Shown here: piece after piece, positions 42,489-50,461 of the stretch
Numbering within the stretch: position 1 is the stretch's first letter
Layout of the letters: every line of letters starts with the position of its first letter
Assembly: GCF_002412165.1 (NCBI RefSeq)
Contig: NZ_NXIA01000004.1
Span: forward strand, 1 to 64,000
Direction of reading: 5' to 3'
Length of the DNA stretch: 64,000 nt
DNA from: Curtobacterium sp. 'Ferrero'
Lineage (GTDB): Bacteria; Actinomycetota; Actinomycetes; Actinomycetales; Microbacteriaceae
Notes under the pieces: generated by a model
What the model saw: the letters and a program-made list of their open reading frames with translations, nothing else
Told to the model about the DNA's origin: nothing
Database searches by the model: none
Position numbers and translations under genes: made by a program

Positions 42489-42512
42489 AACGCCCCGCGA
42501 GAGCGGGGCGTT
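42489..42512 (+). terminator. Perfect hairpin after DUF3800 gene
   Basis: AACGCCCCGC-GAGA-GCGGGGCGTT: a 10-bp perfect stem with a GNRA-type tetraloop, followed by TTGG. The best intrinsic-terminator-like structure in the window; 3 bases after the stop in the shifted frame, supporting that reading as the true gene end. Confidence 0.85.
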
Positions 42513-42577
42513 GGCTGGGTGCGGGAGGCCTTCGGCGTCCTGCTCTGCCACAGTAGCGCGACCATCCGAAAGTGGGC

Positions 42578-42596
42578 AAGTGCGCCGGAGGCACTT
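42578..42596 (-). terminator. Weak hairpin after sensor kinase gene
   Basis: AAGTGC-N7-GCACTT, 20 bases after the kinase stop on the minus strand, followed by CCCACTTTC. A weak 6-bp stem. Confidence 0.3.
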
Positions 42597-42615
42597 CCCG
42601 CTCCGTCCGGGCCCG

Positions 42616-44004
42616 TCACGACACTCGATCCCGCTGCTGGGGGTGGCCCGACCCGCGCGACAGGACGACGCGGAAGCGCGCGCCCCGGTCGGCGGGCTCG
42701 GCGGTGATGCGTCCGCCGAGCCGTTCGACGAGACGCGCGGCGATCGAGAGGCCGAGCCCCGTGCCGACCGGACGATCGTCGCGGTACCGGTCGCGGAGCG
42801 CGCCGCGGACGAACGCACGGTGGAGGTCGTCGACGGCGATGCCCGGCCCGTCGTCCGCGACCTCCACGGCCACGCCGTCCGGCTCGTCCGTGACGCGCAC
42901 CTCGACGAGCCCGCCGGGGTGGGCCACCCGCAGCGCGTTCTCGAGGAGCCCGTCGACGACCTGGCGCAGCCTGAGCGGGTCGGTGAGCGTCGCCGCGTCG
43001 GCGGCCGCGGGCACCTGGACGACGCGCGCCCCGACCGTCGCGGCACGTCCCTCCCACGCCCGGACCGACGCGGCGACGACCTGCACGACGTCGACGAGCT
43101 GGCGGCGGATCGGGAAGTCGACCGCCTCGAGACGCGCCAGGGTCAACAGGTCGGCGACGAACGCGTCGAGGCGATCGGTCTCGGCCCGGACCACCGTGCC
43201 GACGCGCGCCGTGTCGTCGGCGGGGACGAGGCCGTCCGCGAGCGCGTCCGCGTAGCCGCGCACGGCCGCGAGCGGGGTCCGGAACTCGTGCGAGATCGAC
43301 GTGAGGAACTCGCGCTGGGCGGCCTCGGAGCGGGCCAGCTCACTGTCGAGCACGGCCAACGCACGGCGGACGTCGGCGATCTCCGTCACCTCGGCGGCTC
43401 CGGCGTCGGGCGCTCCCCGGTCCCCCGCCAGCACGCCGCGCTCCCCCGCGGCGAGTCGGGCGGCGATCGCCGAGACACCCCGGAGCGGCCGGGTGACGAA
43501 CCGCGCGACCGCCACACCGAGGCCGATGGCGACGAGGACCCCGATGAGGAGCGCGACCGCGAAGCGGGCGAGGACGGTGTCGGCGTGCAGGACCGACACG
43601 TCCTCGACGGCGACCACGGACCCGCCGCCGCGGGCCGGGACCGCCTCGACGAGCAGCGTGCGCCACCCGTCCACCTGCCGGACCGACAGCCGGTCCGCCG
43701 TGGTGAGCCGTGCCTCCAGGCCGGACGGCACGGACGTGGTGACACCCCGGAGCTCGCCGTCCCCGCCGGCACCGAGGTCGATCCGGCCCTTGCTTCGACG
43801 CTCGACGCGGGCGGCGAAGGCCGCGCGCTGCCCGGCCGGCGCAGCGGCGACGGCCTGCGCGGTGGCGAGGAGCACCTGACGGGTCTGCCCGATCGACTCC
43901 TGCCGGACGAGCTGGAACCCGACCACGCTGACCGCGAGCACCGCGACCAGCGCGACCGCCACCGTCGTGGCCACGATCCGTCCGGTGAGGCTGCGACTCC
44001 TCAC
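42616..44004 (-). CDS. Sensor histidine kinase, OmpR-partner type
   Basis: 462 residues: membrane helix 1 (9-33), extracytoplasmic domain (34-143), helix 2 (146-168), HAMP (169-220), H-box SISHEFRTPLAAVRG with His239, and HATPase motifs LLENALRVAHPG, ADDGPGIA and GTGLGLSIAARLV. Its GTG overlaps the regulator stop (GTGA). A divergent secreted protein with a GSASSS tail is the obvious candidate target of the system. Confidence 0.95.
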   Translation of the reverse strand: MRSRSLTGRIVATTVAVALVAVLAVSVVGFQLVRQESIGQTRQVLLATAQAVAAAPAGQRAAFAARVERRSKGRIDLGAGGDGELRGVTTSVPSGLEARLTTADRLSVRQVDGWRTLLVEAVPARGGGSVVAVEDVSVLHADTVLARFAVALLIGVLVAIGLGVAVARFVTRPLRGVSAIAARLAAGERGVLAGDRGAPDAGAAEVTEIADVRRALAVLDSELARSEAAQREFLTSISHEFRTPLAAVRGYADALADGLVPADDTARVGTVVRAETDRLDAFVADLLTLARLEAVDFPIRRQLVDVVQVVAASVRAWEGRAATVGARVVQVPAAADAATLTDPLRLRQVVDGLLENALRVAHPGGLVEVRVTDEPDGVAVEVADDGPGIAVDDLHRAFVRGALRDRYRDDRPVGTGLGLSIAARLVERLGGRITAEPADRGARFRVVLSRGSGHPQQRDRVS

Positions 44005-44687
44005 CGGGGTCCCGCCGGGTCGAAGGCGTACCCGACGCCGCGGACCGTCCGGATGCCGGCGGAGTCACCGAGCTTGCCGCGCAGCTGGGCGACGTGCACG
44101 TCGACCGTCCGGGTCCCGCTGAAGTCCGCGACGCCCCACACGGCGCTGAGCAGCCGGGACCGCTCGAAGACCCGACCCGGCTCCGAGGCCAGGTGGGCGA
44201 GCAGGTCGAACTCCGTCGCGGTCAGGGCCACCGGCCGTCCGTCGAGCGTCACTGTGCGGCGGACCGTGTCGATCCGGAGCGCGCCGGCCACCACGACGGG
44301 CGCGGACCGCGGAGTCGCCCGCCGGACCAGGCCGCGCACCCGCGCCGCCAGCTCACGGCCGGAGAACGGCTTGGTGACGTAGTCGTCCGCGCCGAGCTCG
44401 ATGCCGAGCACCCGGTCGACCTCGGTGTCCCGCGCGGTGACGAGGACGACCGGGGTCCAGTCGTCCTCGGCCCGCAGCGCCCGCACGAGCTCGATGCCGT
44501 CGAGCCCCGGCAGCCCGATGTCGACGACCGCTGCCACCGGAGCCGCCCGTCGGATCGCGGCGAGGGCGTCGGCGCCGTCACGCAGGACGAGCACCTCGAA
44601 CCCCGCGTCGCGCAGGTACAGGCGTTCGACGTCGGCGATCGCCGGCTCGTCCTCGGCGACCACCACCAGTCCGCGTGCTCCGTCCAC
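44001..44687 (-). CDS. OmpR/PhoB-family response regulator
   Basis: 228 residues: receiver with acidic AEDE (11-14), phosphoacceptor Asp56 (AVVDIGLPG) and switch Lys in YVTKPFSG, then a winged helix (about 130-225; LTATEFDLLAHLASEPGRVFERSRLL ... TVDVHVAQLRGKLG). GTG start, with GAGGAT 7 bases upstream. Coupled to the kinase gene. Divergent from the secreted-protein gene across 161 bases, where no clear direct repeat for binding is visible. Confidence 0.95.
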   Translation of the reverse strand: MDGARGLVVVAEDEPAIADVERLYLRDAGFEVLVLRDGADALAAIRRAAPVAAVVDIGLPGLDGIELVRALRAEDDWTPVVLVTARDTEVDRVLGIELGADDYVTKPFSGRELAARVRGLVRRATPRSAPVVVAGALRIDTVRRTVTLDGRPVALTATEFDLLAHLASEPGRVFERSRLLSAVWGVADFSGTRTVDVHVAQLRGKLGDSAGIRTVRGVGYAFDPAGPR

Positions 44688-44848
44688 GTCGCCGATCCTC
44701 CGACCTGCCGGCCGGGAACGGCACCGGAACCGGCCACGCTCGGTACACGTCCGTACAGAACCCGAACGAACCGGTGACCGAACCCGATCGCGCGCGCCAC
44801 ATCATCGTCCCCGAGGCGGTCGAGGGACCGCCGACCGAAGGGAACACC

Positions 44849-45463
44849 ATGCGCACCACCACCAACCGGCGTCTGCTCGTCGGCACCGCAGCCGTCGCCG
44901 TCGGCCTGTCCGTACTCGGCGGCGCCGCCGCCGCGAACGCCGCGCCGACCACGCCCGCGCACGCACACGCGCGGCTGACCGCCGCCGAACGCACCGACCT
45001 CCGTCGCATCGAGCACGCGATGCCGACGTCCCTCCGGCACGCGCTCCGGGCGGCCGAGCACCACCGCACCGAGGCGGAACGCCGCAGCGCGCTCGCGGCC
45101 GTGGAGCGGAAGGTCGCGTCGGGCGGGTACGGCAGCACCGCCGAGACCGTCCTGCACGACGTCACGGCCGCCGGGACCTCGGTGCTGCCGACGAAGACCG
45201 CGGCACGGCTCCGGGCGATCGAGGAGGGACGGCGGACGCGCATCGATCGTGACGTGCGGGTGTTCCTGCGCCGGGCGCTCGACGGGCGGTACGGGTCGAC
45301 GCTGCAGCAGGAGCTGACGTCCCTCGGGAGCGGGCTGCCTGCGGTGCCGGGGTCCGGGTCCGCTTCCGGGTCGGCGTCGTCGTCCGGGTCGGCGTCGTCG
45401 TCGGGGTCGGCGTCGTCGTCGGGGTCGGCATCGTCGTCCGGGTCGGCGTCGTCGGCCAGCTGA
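44849..45463 (+). CDS. Secreted protein with GSASSS repeat tail
   Basis: 204 residues. Signal peptide (1-32) RRLLVGTAAVAVGLSVLGGAA ending AANAA. The mature part is a charged helical domain (LTAAERTDLRRIEHAM ... LRAAEHHRTEAERRSALAAVERK) with two GGYGST/GRYGST motifs about 65 residues apart. The last 35 residues are Gly-Ser-Ala repeats coded by five 18-bp units. GAAGGG precedes the ATG. I do not recognise a family. Probably a small extracellular or wall-associated protein under the neighbouring two-component system. Confidence 0.85.
   Translation: MRTTTNRRLLVGTAAVAVGLSVLGGAAAANAAPTTPAHAHARLTAAERTDLRRIEHAMPTSLRHALRAAEHHRTEAERRSALAAVERKVASGGYGSTAETVLHDVTAAGTSVLPTKTAARLRAIEEGRRTRIDRDVRVFLRRALDGRYGSTLQQELTSLGSGLPAVPGSGSASGSASSSGSASSSGSASSSGSASSSGSASSAS
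45368..45457 (+). repeat. Five 18-bp coding tandem repeats
   Basis: Units close to GGGTCGGCGTCGTCGTCC at 45368, 45386, 45404, 45422 and 45440, in frame, each coding Gly-Ser-Ala-Ser-Ser-Ser with small changes. A partial unit precedes at about 45356. Near-identity at DNA level implies recent expansion or contraction. Confidence 0.92.
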
Positions 45464-45473
45464 CGGGCTCCGG

Positions 45474-46316
45474 TCAGCCGGCGAACGTCTGCGTGCCGAG
45501 GACGCCCAGGAGCGCGAGCTTCTCGGCGTCCTCGGTCCCGGCCGGTGCGGTGAAGAGCAGCAGCGCCTGAGCCCGGTTGTCGGTGTGCAGCACCTGGCAG
45601 TCGACCGCGATGCGACCGAGCTCCGGGTGCACGAACGTCTTGTGGTCCTCCCACCGGCTCCGGACCTCGTGCAACGCCCAGAGCTCCCGGAACTCTGGGC
45701 TCTCCCGCTCCAGGTCGGCGACGAGCTGCTGCGCGCGCCGGTCACCCGGGCCCGCCGCACCGACCGCCGCGCGCAGGCTCGCCACCTGCGCCCGAGCCAG
45801 GCGGTCGTGCTCCTCGGGCGCGTACTTCGCCCGCTCGGACCCGGTCATGAACCACCGCCACGGCTGGTACCGCTCGTTCCCCGGCAGACCGACCGTCGAC
45901 CCGATGAGCGCAGCGCCGAGCCGGTTCTCGACGAGTGTCTCCCCCAGGTCGTTCACCACGATCGCGGGGGTGTCCTCCAGCCGGTCGAGCACGCGCAGGA
46001 TCGCCGGGTCGACGTGGTCCGCTCGACGCACCCGCAGCGGAGCGTTGTGCCCCGCGAGGTGGAAGAGGTGGTCACGTTCGTCGAGGGAGCAGCGCAGTGC
46101 TCGGGCGATCGCCGCGACCATCTGCTCGGACGGCTGCGGTCCGCGCTGCTGCTCGAGGCGCGTGTAGTAGTCGACGGACATCCCGGCGAGGGACGCCACC
46201 TCCTCGCGGCGGAGGCCCGGCGTGCGCCGTCGCGCTCCGGCCCCGAGTCCCACGTCCTCGGGTCGCAACAGCTCGCGTCGGCGGCGGAGGAAGTCGGCGA
46301 GGCCCGGGCGGTCCAT
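45474..46316 (-). CDS. XRE-family regulator with MmyB-like ligand domain
   Basis: 280 residues. Helix-turn-helix RREEVASLAGMSVDYYTRLEQQRG (about 36-59) and a C-terminal MmyB-like PAS-type domain (about 105-275) with WRWFMTGSERAKYAPEEHDRLARAQVASLRA and HPELGRIAVDCQVLH. In streptomycetes and relatives such regulators usually control an adjacent divergent oxidoreductase; here it is the SDR gene 101 bases away. CACGAT lies 7 bases before the ATG. Confidence 0.93.
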   Translation of the reverse strand: MDRPGLADFLRRRRELLRPEDVGLGAGARRRTPGLRREEVASLAGMSVDYYTRLEQQRGPQPSEQMVAAIARALRCSLDERDHLFHLAGHNAPLRVRRADHVDPAILRVLDRLEDTPAIVVNDLGETLVENRLGAALIGSTVGLPGNERYQPWRWFMTGSERAKYAPEEHDRLARAQVASLRAAVGAAGPGDRRAQQLVADLERESPEFRELWALHEVRSRWEDHKTFVHPELGRIAVDCQVLHTDNRAQALLLFTAPAGTEDAEKLALLGVLGTQTFAG

Positions 46317-46417
46317 GCCTCCATCGTGCCTCCCTCGCCGCGGGCGTGCCAGGGATCGCCGGTCCCCCGATGACCGCGCTCTGCCTCGCCGACACCCGTC
46401 GGCGCATCGTGGTGGTC

Positions 46418-47158
46418 ATGGACATCACGAACGCCACCGTCTTCATCCCAGGCGCGACCTCCGGCATCGGCCTCGGTCTCGCCCTCCGTCTGCAAGCGGC
46501 GGGCAGCACCGTCGTCATCGGCGGACGCCGCGCCTCCCTGCTCGAGTCGCTCCACGAGGAGCACGGCTTCGACACCGTGGTCGTGGACGTCGCCGACCCC
46601 GCGTCGATCGCCGCTGCCGCCACCACGGTGCTCGCTGCGCACCCGGACCTCGACACCCTGGTCACCATGTCCGGCATCATGCGTCCCGAGGACCTCCGCG
46701 ATCCGGGGCACGTCGCCGACGCCGTGGCCACCGTCGAGACCAACCTGCTCGGCACGATCCGGCTCGTGGACGCGTTCCTGGCGCACCTCCTGACGCGACC
46801 GGCCGCGACCGTCGTCACGGTGTCCTCGGGGCTCGCCTTCACGCCGCTCGCCGCCACCCCGACGTACAGCGCGACGAAGGCCGCGGTGCACTCGTACACG
46901 CAGTCGCTCCGGCAGCAGCTGTCGGGATCGCCGGTGTCGGTGCTCGAGCTCGTGCCGCCGGCCGTGGCGACCGACCTGCTCGGCGGCGCCGACTTCGGGG
47001 GGATGCCGCTGGACGCGTTCCTCGACGAGGTCGTCGGGCTGCTGACCGACGGTGCCGGGCCGGAGCTCCTGGTCGAGAACGTCCTGCCGCTCCGGTGGTC
47101 CGAGCGCAACGGGAACCAGCAGGAGCTCATCGAGGCGCTGGCCGGCCGGGGGCACTGA
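46418..47158 (+). CDS. Short-chain dehydrogenase/reductase (DltE-like)
   Basis: 246 residues. NAD(P)-binding PGATSGIGLGLAL (10-22), catalytic Ser in VVTVSSGLAF and YSATK with Tyr and Lys. The C-terminus (VENVLPLRWSERNGNQQELIEAL) resembles DltE-type SDR proteins. Divergent from the XRE regulator, which probably represses it. Substrate unknown. Confidence 0.9.
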   Translation: MDITNATVFIPGATSGIGLGLALRLQAAGSTVVIGGRRASLLESLHEEHGFDTVVVDVADPASIAAAATTVLAAHPDLDTLVTMSGIMRPEDLRDPGHVADAVATVETNLLGTIRLVDAFLAHLLTRPAATVVTVSSGLAFTPLAATPTYSATKAAVHSYTQSLRQQLSGSPVSVLELVPPAVATDLLGGADFGGMPLDAFLDEVVGLLTDGAGPELLVENVLPLRWSERNGNQQELIEALAGRGH

Positions 47159-47236
47159 GCGGGGGCGACATCGGCGTGGTCGTGTGGCGTGCGGCCGGCC
47201 GGGCGCGCGCGGCTTCGGGGGGCGGGTGCAGCCAGG

Positions 47237-47776
47237 TCAGAGGGCGTCGAGCAGTCGCCGCAGCTCAGCCTTCGCCTCCGGCATGCGCTCCGGACCGATG
47301 AGGCGCTCACGCTGAGCACTGATGCGGACGGTCCCGGGCTTCGCGCCGTCCTCGGTGTTCACGAGCACGGATTCACGTGTCGGGAACGTCCACCGTGCCG
47401 AAGGACGCTTGCCCCCGCGGGACTGCGCGGTCGGCGCGAACCCGAATGCTCCTGAGCAGACCGGGACGATCGCGTCGAGGACCGGCTCGCGCTCGCCTGG
47501 CACCTGTCGCGACGCCGAGACGGCGAACGTCCCGTCGGAGCGCTGCCCCGGGATCCGCAGGCCCCGGGACTGCTCGTACCCGATGGTCACGCCCTGCGCC
47601 CACCACGAGTCCACGCCGTGCTCAGCGAGCCAGGCCGCGATCGCGGCGTGTCCGATCCGCTGGCCGTCCGCTGCGTCGATCGCCGCGTACCACTCGTCCG
47701 GGTGTCTCCCCGTCGCTGCGAGGACGCGCTCCGGCGCCATCCCCTGCACGTGCGAACGCACCGTCCCGTCGGTCAT
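47237..47776 (-). CDS. Conserved hypothetical protein (WWAQGVTIGYEQSRGLR family)
   Basis: 179 residues. HAAIAAWLAEHGVDSWWAQGVTIGYEQSRGLRIPGQ (about 42-77) is a conserved block I know from actinobacterial proteins annotated as hypothetical or with an SRPBCC-like domain; the rest (TFAVSASRQVPGE ... WTFPTRESVLVN ... SAQRERL) fits a small beta-rich ligand-binding fold. TACGAT (47783-47788) ends 6 bases before the ATG. Convergent with the SDR gene. Function unknown. Confidence 0.75.
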   Translation of the reverse strand: MTDGTVRSHVQGMAPERVLAATGRHPDEWYAAIDAADGQRIGHAAIAAWLAEHGVDSWWAQGVTIGYEQSRGLRIPGQRSDGTFAVSASRQVPGEREPVLDAIVPVCSGAFGFAPTAQSRGGKRPSARWTFPTRESVLVNTEDGAKPGTVRISAQRERLIGPERMPEAKAELRRLLDAL

Positions 47777-47822
47777 GCGGACATCGTAGGGCCGGTCCGT
47801 TCGCAGGACAGGTGGTGGGTCC

Positions 47823-48386
47823 TCAGGCGCGGAGCGCTCGGCCGCGCCCCACGAACCGCACCACGTCGGCGGGGAGGAACAACGGCAGGAGCGAGGCATC
47901 GACCACGCCGAACGAGGGATCGACCGTCACGAGCCCGTCGGCGTCGGCGGCCATCACGAGCGCTGCGTGCACCGCGCTGGACGACGACAGCCGGAAGCGC
48001 TCGCTGTAGTACATCAGGTCTTCCATCAGGTCCGACACCTCGACGTGCACGGCGTCCGAGTGCATCAGGACGGCCCGCCACCGACCGAGGAAGGCGCGAG
48101 CGAGCTCGACCTGTTCTCCGGACGTCAGCCGACGGGTACTCCCCTGCCTCGAGGACGCGGCGAGCCGGGCCGTGGCGAACGCCCGATCGTGCAGTTGGAG
48201 TTCGAGCAGATCGGTGAACAGCAGCCGCGTGCCTGCCGAAGTGAGGCGTTCGAGGAAGTCCGAAGCGGCGGAGTGGTGCTGCGCTTCGGACTCCAACGCC
48301 GCGAAGACGAACGTGTGCTCGAGCACCACGCTCTCCGGCATGCACTCAACCGTCTCCATCGCGCTGACCCGGTCGAACCGGGTCAC
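47823..48386 (-). CDS. PIN-like domain protein, possible toxin
   Basis: 187 residues. SVVLEHTFVFAALESEAQHHSAASDFLERL, LLFTDLLELQLHDRAF and the C-terminal AVHAALVMAADADGLVTVDPSFG follow the strand-helix order and acidic positions of PIN-domain RNases. The first active-site Asp is replaced by Glu23, so activity is uncertain. The GTG at 48386 overlaps the stop of the upstream 71-residue gene by 4 bases; a TTG at 48404 keeps the same frame. With that small gene it looks like a toxin-antitoxin operon. Confidence 0.65.
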   Translation of the reverse strand: MTRFDRVSAMETVECMPESVVLEHTFVFAALESEAQHHSAASDFLERLTSAGTRLLFTDLLELQLHDRAFATARLAASSRQGSTRRLTSGEQVELARAFLGRWRAVLMHSDAVHVEVSDLMEDLMYYSERFRLSSSSAVHAALVMAADADGLVTVDPSFGVVDASLLPLFLPADVVRFVGRGRALRA

Positions 48387-48598
48387 CGGGGGCCCAGCGT
48401 CCAAGCCGGGTGATGGATGCGGCTCGGCACCACGGGGAACGTCGGGGCGTCGAGGATCGACCGCACCGCCCGTGCCCGCTCGGCCGGGCTGCCTTCCGGG
48501 CGACGTCGCCCTCGTTCCAGTTGTGCCGAGCTGAGACGCCCGATCGCCGGCCCGTGCCGAACCGAGTCTGTCCGGCTGCCAGTGATGTCAATGGTCAT
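48383..48598 (-). CDS. Small protein upstream of PIN-like gene, possible antitoxin
   Basis: 71 residues beginning TIDITGSRTDSVRHGPAIGR and ending in a Pro/Trp tail. Strong Shine-Dalgarno (GGAGGAAC) 1-8 bases before the ATG and a promoter TTGGTG-N18-TAGGGT upstream. Stop coupled to the PIN-like gene (GTGA). The size, order and coupling fit an antitoxin; I do not recognise a DNA-binding fold. Confidence 0.6.
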   Translation of the reverse strand: MTIDITGSRTDSVRHGPAIGRLSSAQLERGRRRPEGSPAERARAVRSILDAPTFPVVPSRIHHPAWTLGPR

Positions 48599-48599
48599 C

Positions 48600-48622
48600 G
48601 TTCCTCCCCGAGTTCGAGGAAC
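48600..48622 (-). promoter_or_regulatory. Inverted repeat covering the antitoxin ribosome-binding site
   Basis: GTTCCTC-N9-GAGGAAC. In the transcript one arm is the Shine-Dalgarno sequence, so a 7-bp hairpin would hide it; as DNA it could be the autoregulatory operator. Confidence 0.6.
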
Positions 48623-48652
48623 ACCCTAGGAACGCAGCTTTCCGACCACCAA
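48623..48652 (-). promoter_or_regulatory. Promoter of the toxin-antitoxin-like pair
   Basis: Minus-strand -35 TTGGTG (48647-48652), 18 bases, -10 TAGGGT (48623-48628), 24 bases before the start codon, in a locally A+T-richer stretch. Confidence 0.55.
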
Positions 48653-48680
48653 GAATGTCGCATTCCGCTGGCCGGGTCCG

Positions 48681-49535
48681 TCAGCCGGCGGCGAGCACCG
48701 TCCGAGCGAGGCGCACGAAGTCCTCGCTCCCGATGACCTCGCCCCGCGCGGTCGGGTCGATCCCCGCAGCGGTCAGGACCTCGGCCGCGTGCGCGCTGCC
48801 CCCGAGCACACCGGACAGACTCTGCCGGAGCATCTTGCGCCGCTGCTGGAACGCCGCGTCGACGAGCACGAACACCCGCGACCGCAGGAGCTCGTCGCCC
48901 GGCTGCTCGCCACGGTCGAAGCCGACGAGGACGCTGTCGACGTTCGGCACGGGCCAGAACACCTGGCGGCTGACCTGCCCCGCGATCGACCAGGAGCCGT
49001 ACCAGGCGGCCTTCACGCTCGGCGCGCCGTAGACCTTGCTACCCGGGGCGGCCGCGAGCCGGTAGCCGACCTCGGCCTGCACCATGACGAGCGCCCGCTC
49101 GATGGACGGGAAGGTGGCGAGCAGGTGCAGCAGCACGGGCACGGACACGTTGTACGGCAGGTTCGCGACGACGTGCGTCGGGGCCTCCGGCAAGTCGGTC
49201 GCGGCGACGGTCAGGGCGTCCTGGTGCACGACCTGCAGCCGTGCCCCGGGCTGCATCGCCGACACCGTCGCCGGGAGCTGCGCGGCCAGGCGTCCGTCGA
49301 TCTCGACCGCGGTCACCGATGCTCCGGTCTCGGTCAGCCCGAGCGTGAGCGACCCGAGACCGGGCCCGATCTCGAGCACCCGCGACTCCGGGGTCACCCG
49401 ACCGGCGGCGACGATGCGCCGCACGGTGTTCGCGTCGTGGACGAAGTTCTGCCCGAGCTTCTTCGTCGGGGTCACGTCGAGCTTCGCGGCGAGGTCGCGG
49501 ATCTCCGCAGGACCGAGGAGCGCGCCCACGGTCAC
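48681..49535 (-). CDS. rsmA: 16S rRNA dimethyladenosine transferase
   Basis: 284 residues: KKLGQNFVHDANTVRRIV, SAM motif VLEIGPGLGSLTLGL, VVANLPYNVSVPVLLHLL (NLPY catalytic motif) and the C-terminal AAFQQRRKMLRQSL. It dimethylates two adenines in the 3' end of 16S rRNA. GTG at 49535 is coupled to tatD by GTGA. In many actinobacteria rpfB lies between tatD and rsmA; it is absent here. Confidence 0.97.
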   Translation of the reverse strand: MTVGALLGPAEIRDLAAKLDVTPTKKLGQNFVHDANTVRRIVAAGRVTPESRVLEIGPGLGSLTLGLTETGASVTAVEIDGRLAAQLPATVSAMQPGARLQVVHQDALTVAATDLPEAPTHVVANLPYNVSVPVLLHLLATFPSIERALVMVQAEVGYRLAAAPGSKVYGAPSVKAAWYGSWSIAGQVSRQVFWPVPNVDSVLVGFDRGEQPGDELLRSRVFVLVDAAFQQRRKMLRQSLSGVLGGSAHAAEVLTAAGIDPTARGEVIGSEDFVRLARTVLAAG

Positions 49536-50461
49536 TCGGCCACCGTGACGGGCTCGGCGTCCCACGCGCCGTACACGGTCTCGGTGTTCGAGGCGATCTG
49601 CGCGGCGAGCATCGAGACGTCGGTCCCGATCGTCTCCGCCATCGACCGCAGCGTGAGCGGGATCAGGTACGGCGCGTTCGGACGGCCGCGGTACGGCGTC
49701 GGCGTGAGGAACGGCGCGTCGGTCTCGACCATGACGAGGTGCCGCGGAGCGATCTCGAGGGCGTCGCGGAGGTTCTGGGCGTTCTTGAACGTCACGGTGC
49801 CGGCGAAGGACATGTACCACCCGCGCTCGGCGCAGAGGCGAGCGAGGTCGGGTCCGCCGGAGAAGCAGTGGAAGACGGTGCGCTCGGGAGCGCCGACACG
49901 ATCGAGCACCTCGACCACGGCGTCGTGCGCGTCCCGGTCGTGGATCGTCAGCGCGAGGTCGTGCTCCTTGGCGATCCGGATGTGCTCCTCGAACGAGCGG
50001 ACCTGTGCGGCGCGGCCGTCCTCCCCCGTGCGGAAGAAGTCGAGCCCGGTCTCGCCGATCGCCCGGACGCGCGGTAGGGCGGCGAGCTCGGCGATCCCCG
50101 CGAGGTGCTCGTCCAGGGTGCCGGCGGCGTCGAGTACCGGCGCCTCGTTCGGGTGCAGCGCCACGGCCGCCAGCACGCGTGGCTCGCGGGCGGCGATCGA
50201 CGCGGACCACCGGGACGTCGCGAGGTCGGTGCCGACCTGCACGACGCCACGGACGCCGACGCTCGACGCCCGGTCGAGGTGTTCGCGGTAGTCGAGCGGA
50301 CCGTCGCCACCGTCGCCCACACCGTCGGCGATCTCCATGTGGGTGTGGTTGTCGTAGACGGGTACGACGAGTGCCTGGGGCAGTGGCGGGTAGCTGAGGT
50401 CGCGCTTCGAGCCGCCGCCCGATCCCTCGCCGCGGGCTCGGACGTGCGCCGCGTCGGTCAC
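49532..50461 (-). CDS. tatD: TatD-family metal-dependent hydrolase
   Basis: 309 residues with the TIM-barrel metal sites DNHTHMEI (HxH), GETGLDFF (Glu), HCFSGG (His) and VETDAPFLTP (Asp). Family members are DNases/exonucleases. The start (GTG, 50461) overlaps the metG stop and gives a 30-residue Gly/Ser-rich N-terminal extension before the barrel. Middle gene of metG-tatD-rsmA. Confidence 0.95.
   Translation of the reverse strand: MTDAAHVRARGEGSGGGSKRDLSYPPLPQALVVPVYDNHTHMEIADGVGDGGDGPLDYREHLDRASSVGVRGVVQVGTDLATSRWSASIAAREPRVLAAVALHPNEAPVLDAAGTLDEHLAGIAELAALPRVRAIGETGLDFFRTGEDGRAAQVRSFEEHIRIAKEHDLALTIHDRDAHDAVVEVLDRVGAPERTVFHCFSGGPDLARLCAERGWYMSFAGTVTFKNAQNLRDALEIAPRHLVMVETDAPFLTPTPYRGRPNAPYLIPLTLRSMAETIGTDVSMLAAQIASNTETVYGAWDAEPVTVAE

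Noticed and set aside
42408-43046. Alternative minus-strand frame with HATPase-like remnants overlapping the sensor kinase
   Set aside because: It is a shifted reading of the kinase C-terminus; the kinase frame itself is intact.
45162-45431. Antisense frame with Asp/Pro repeats opposite the GSASSS tail
   Set aside because: It is the mirror of the 18-bp repeat and has no start region or ribosome-binding site of its own.
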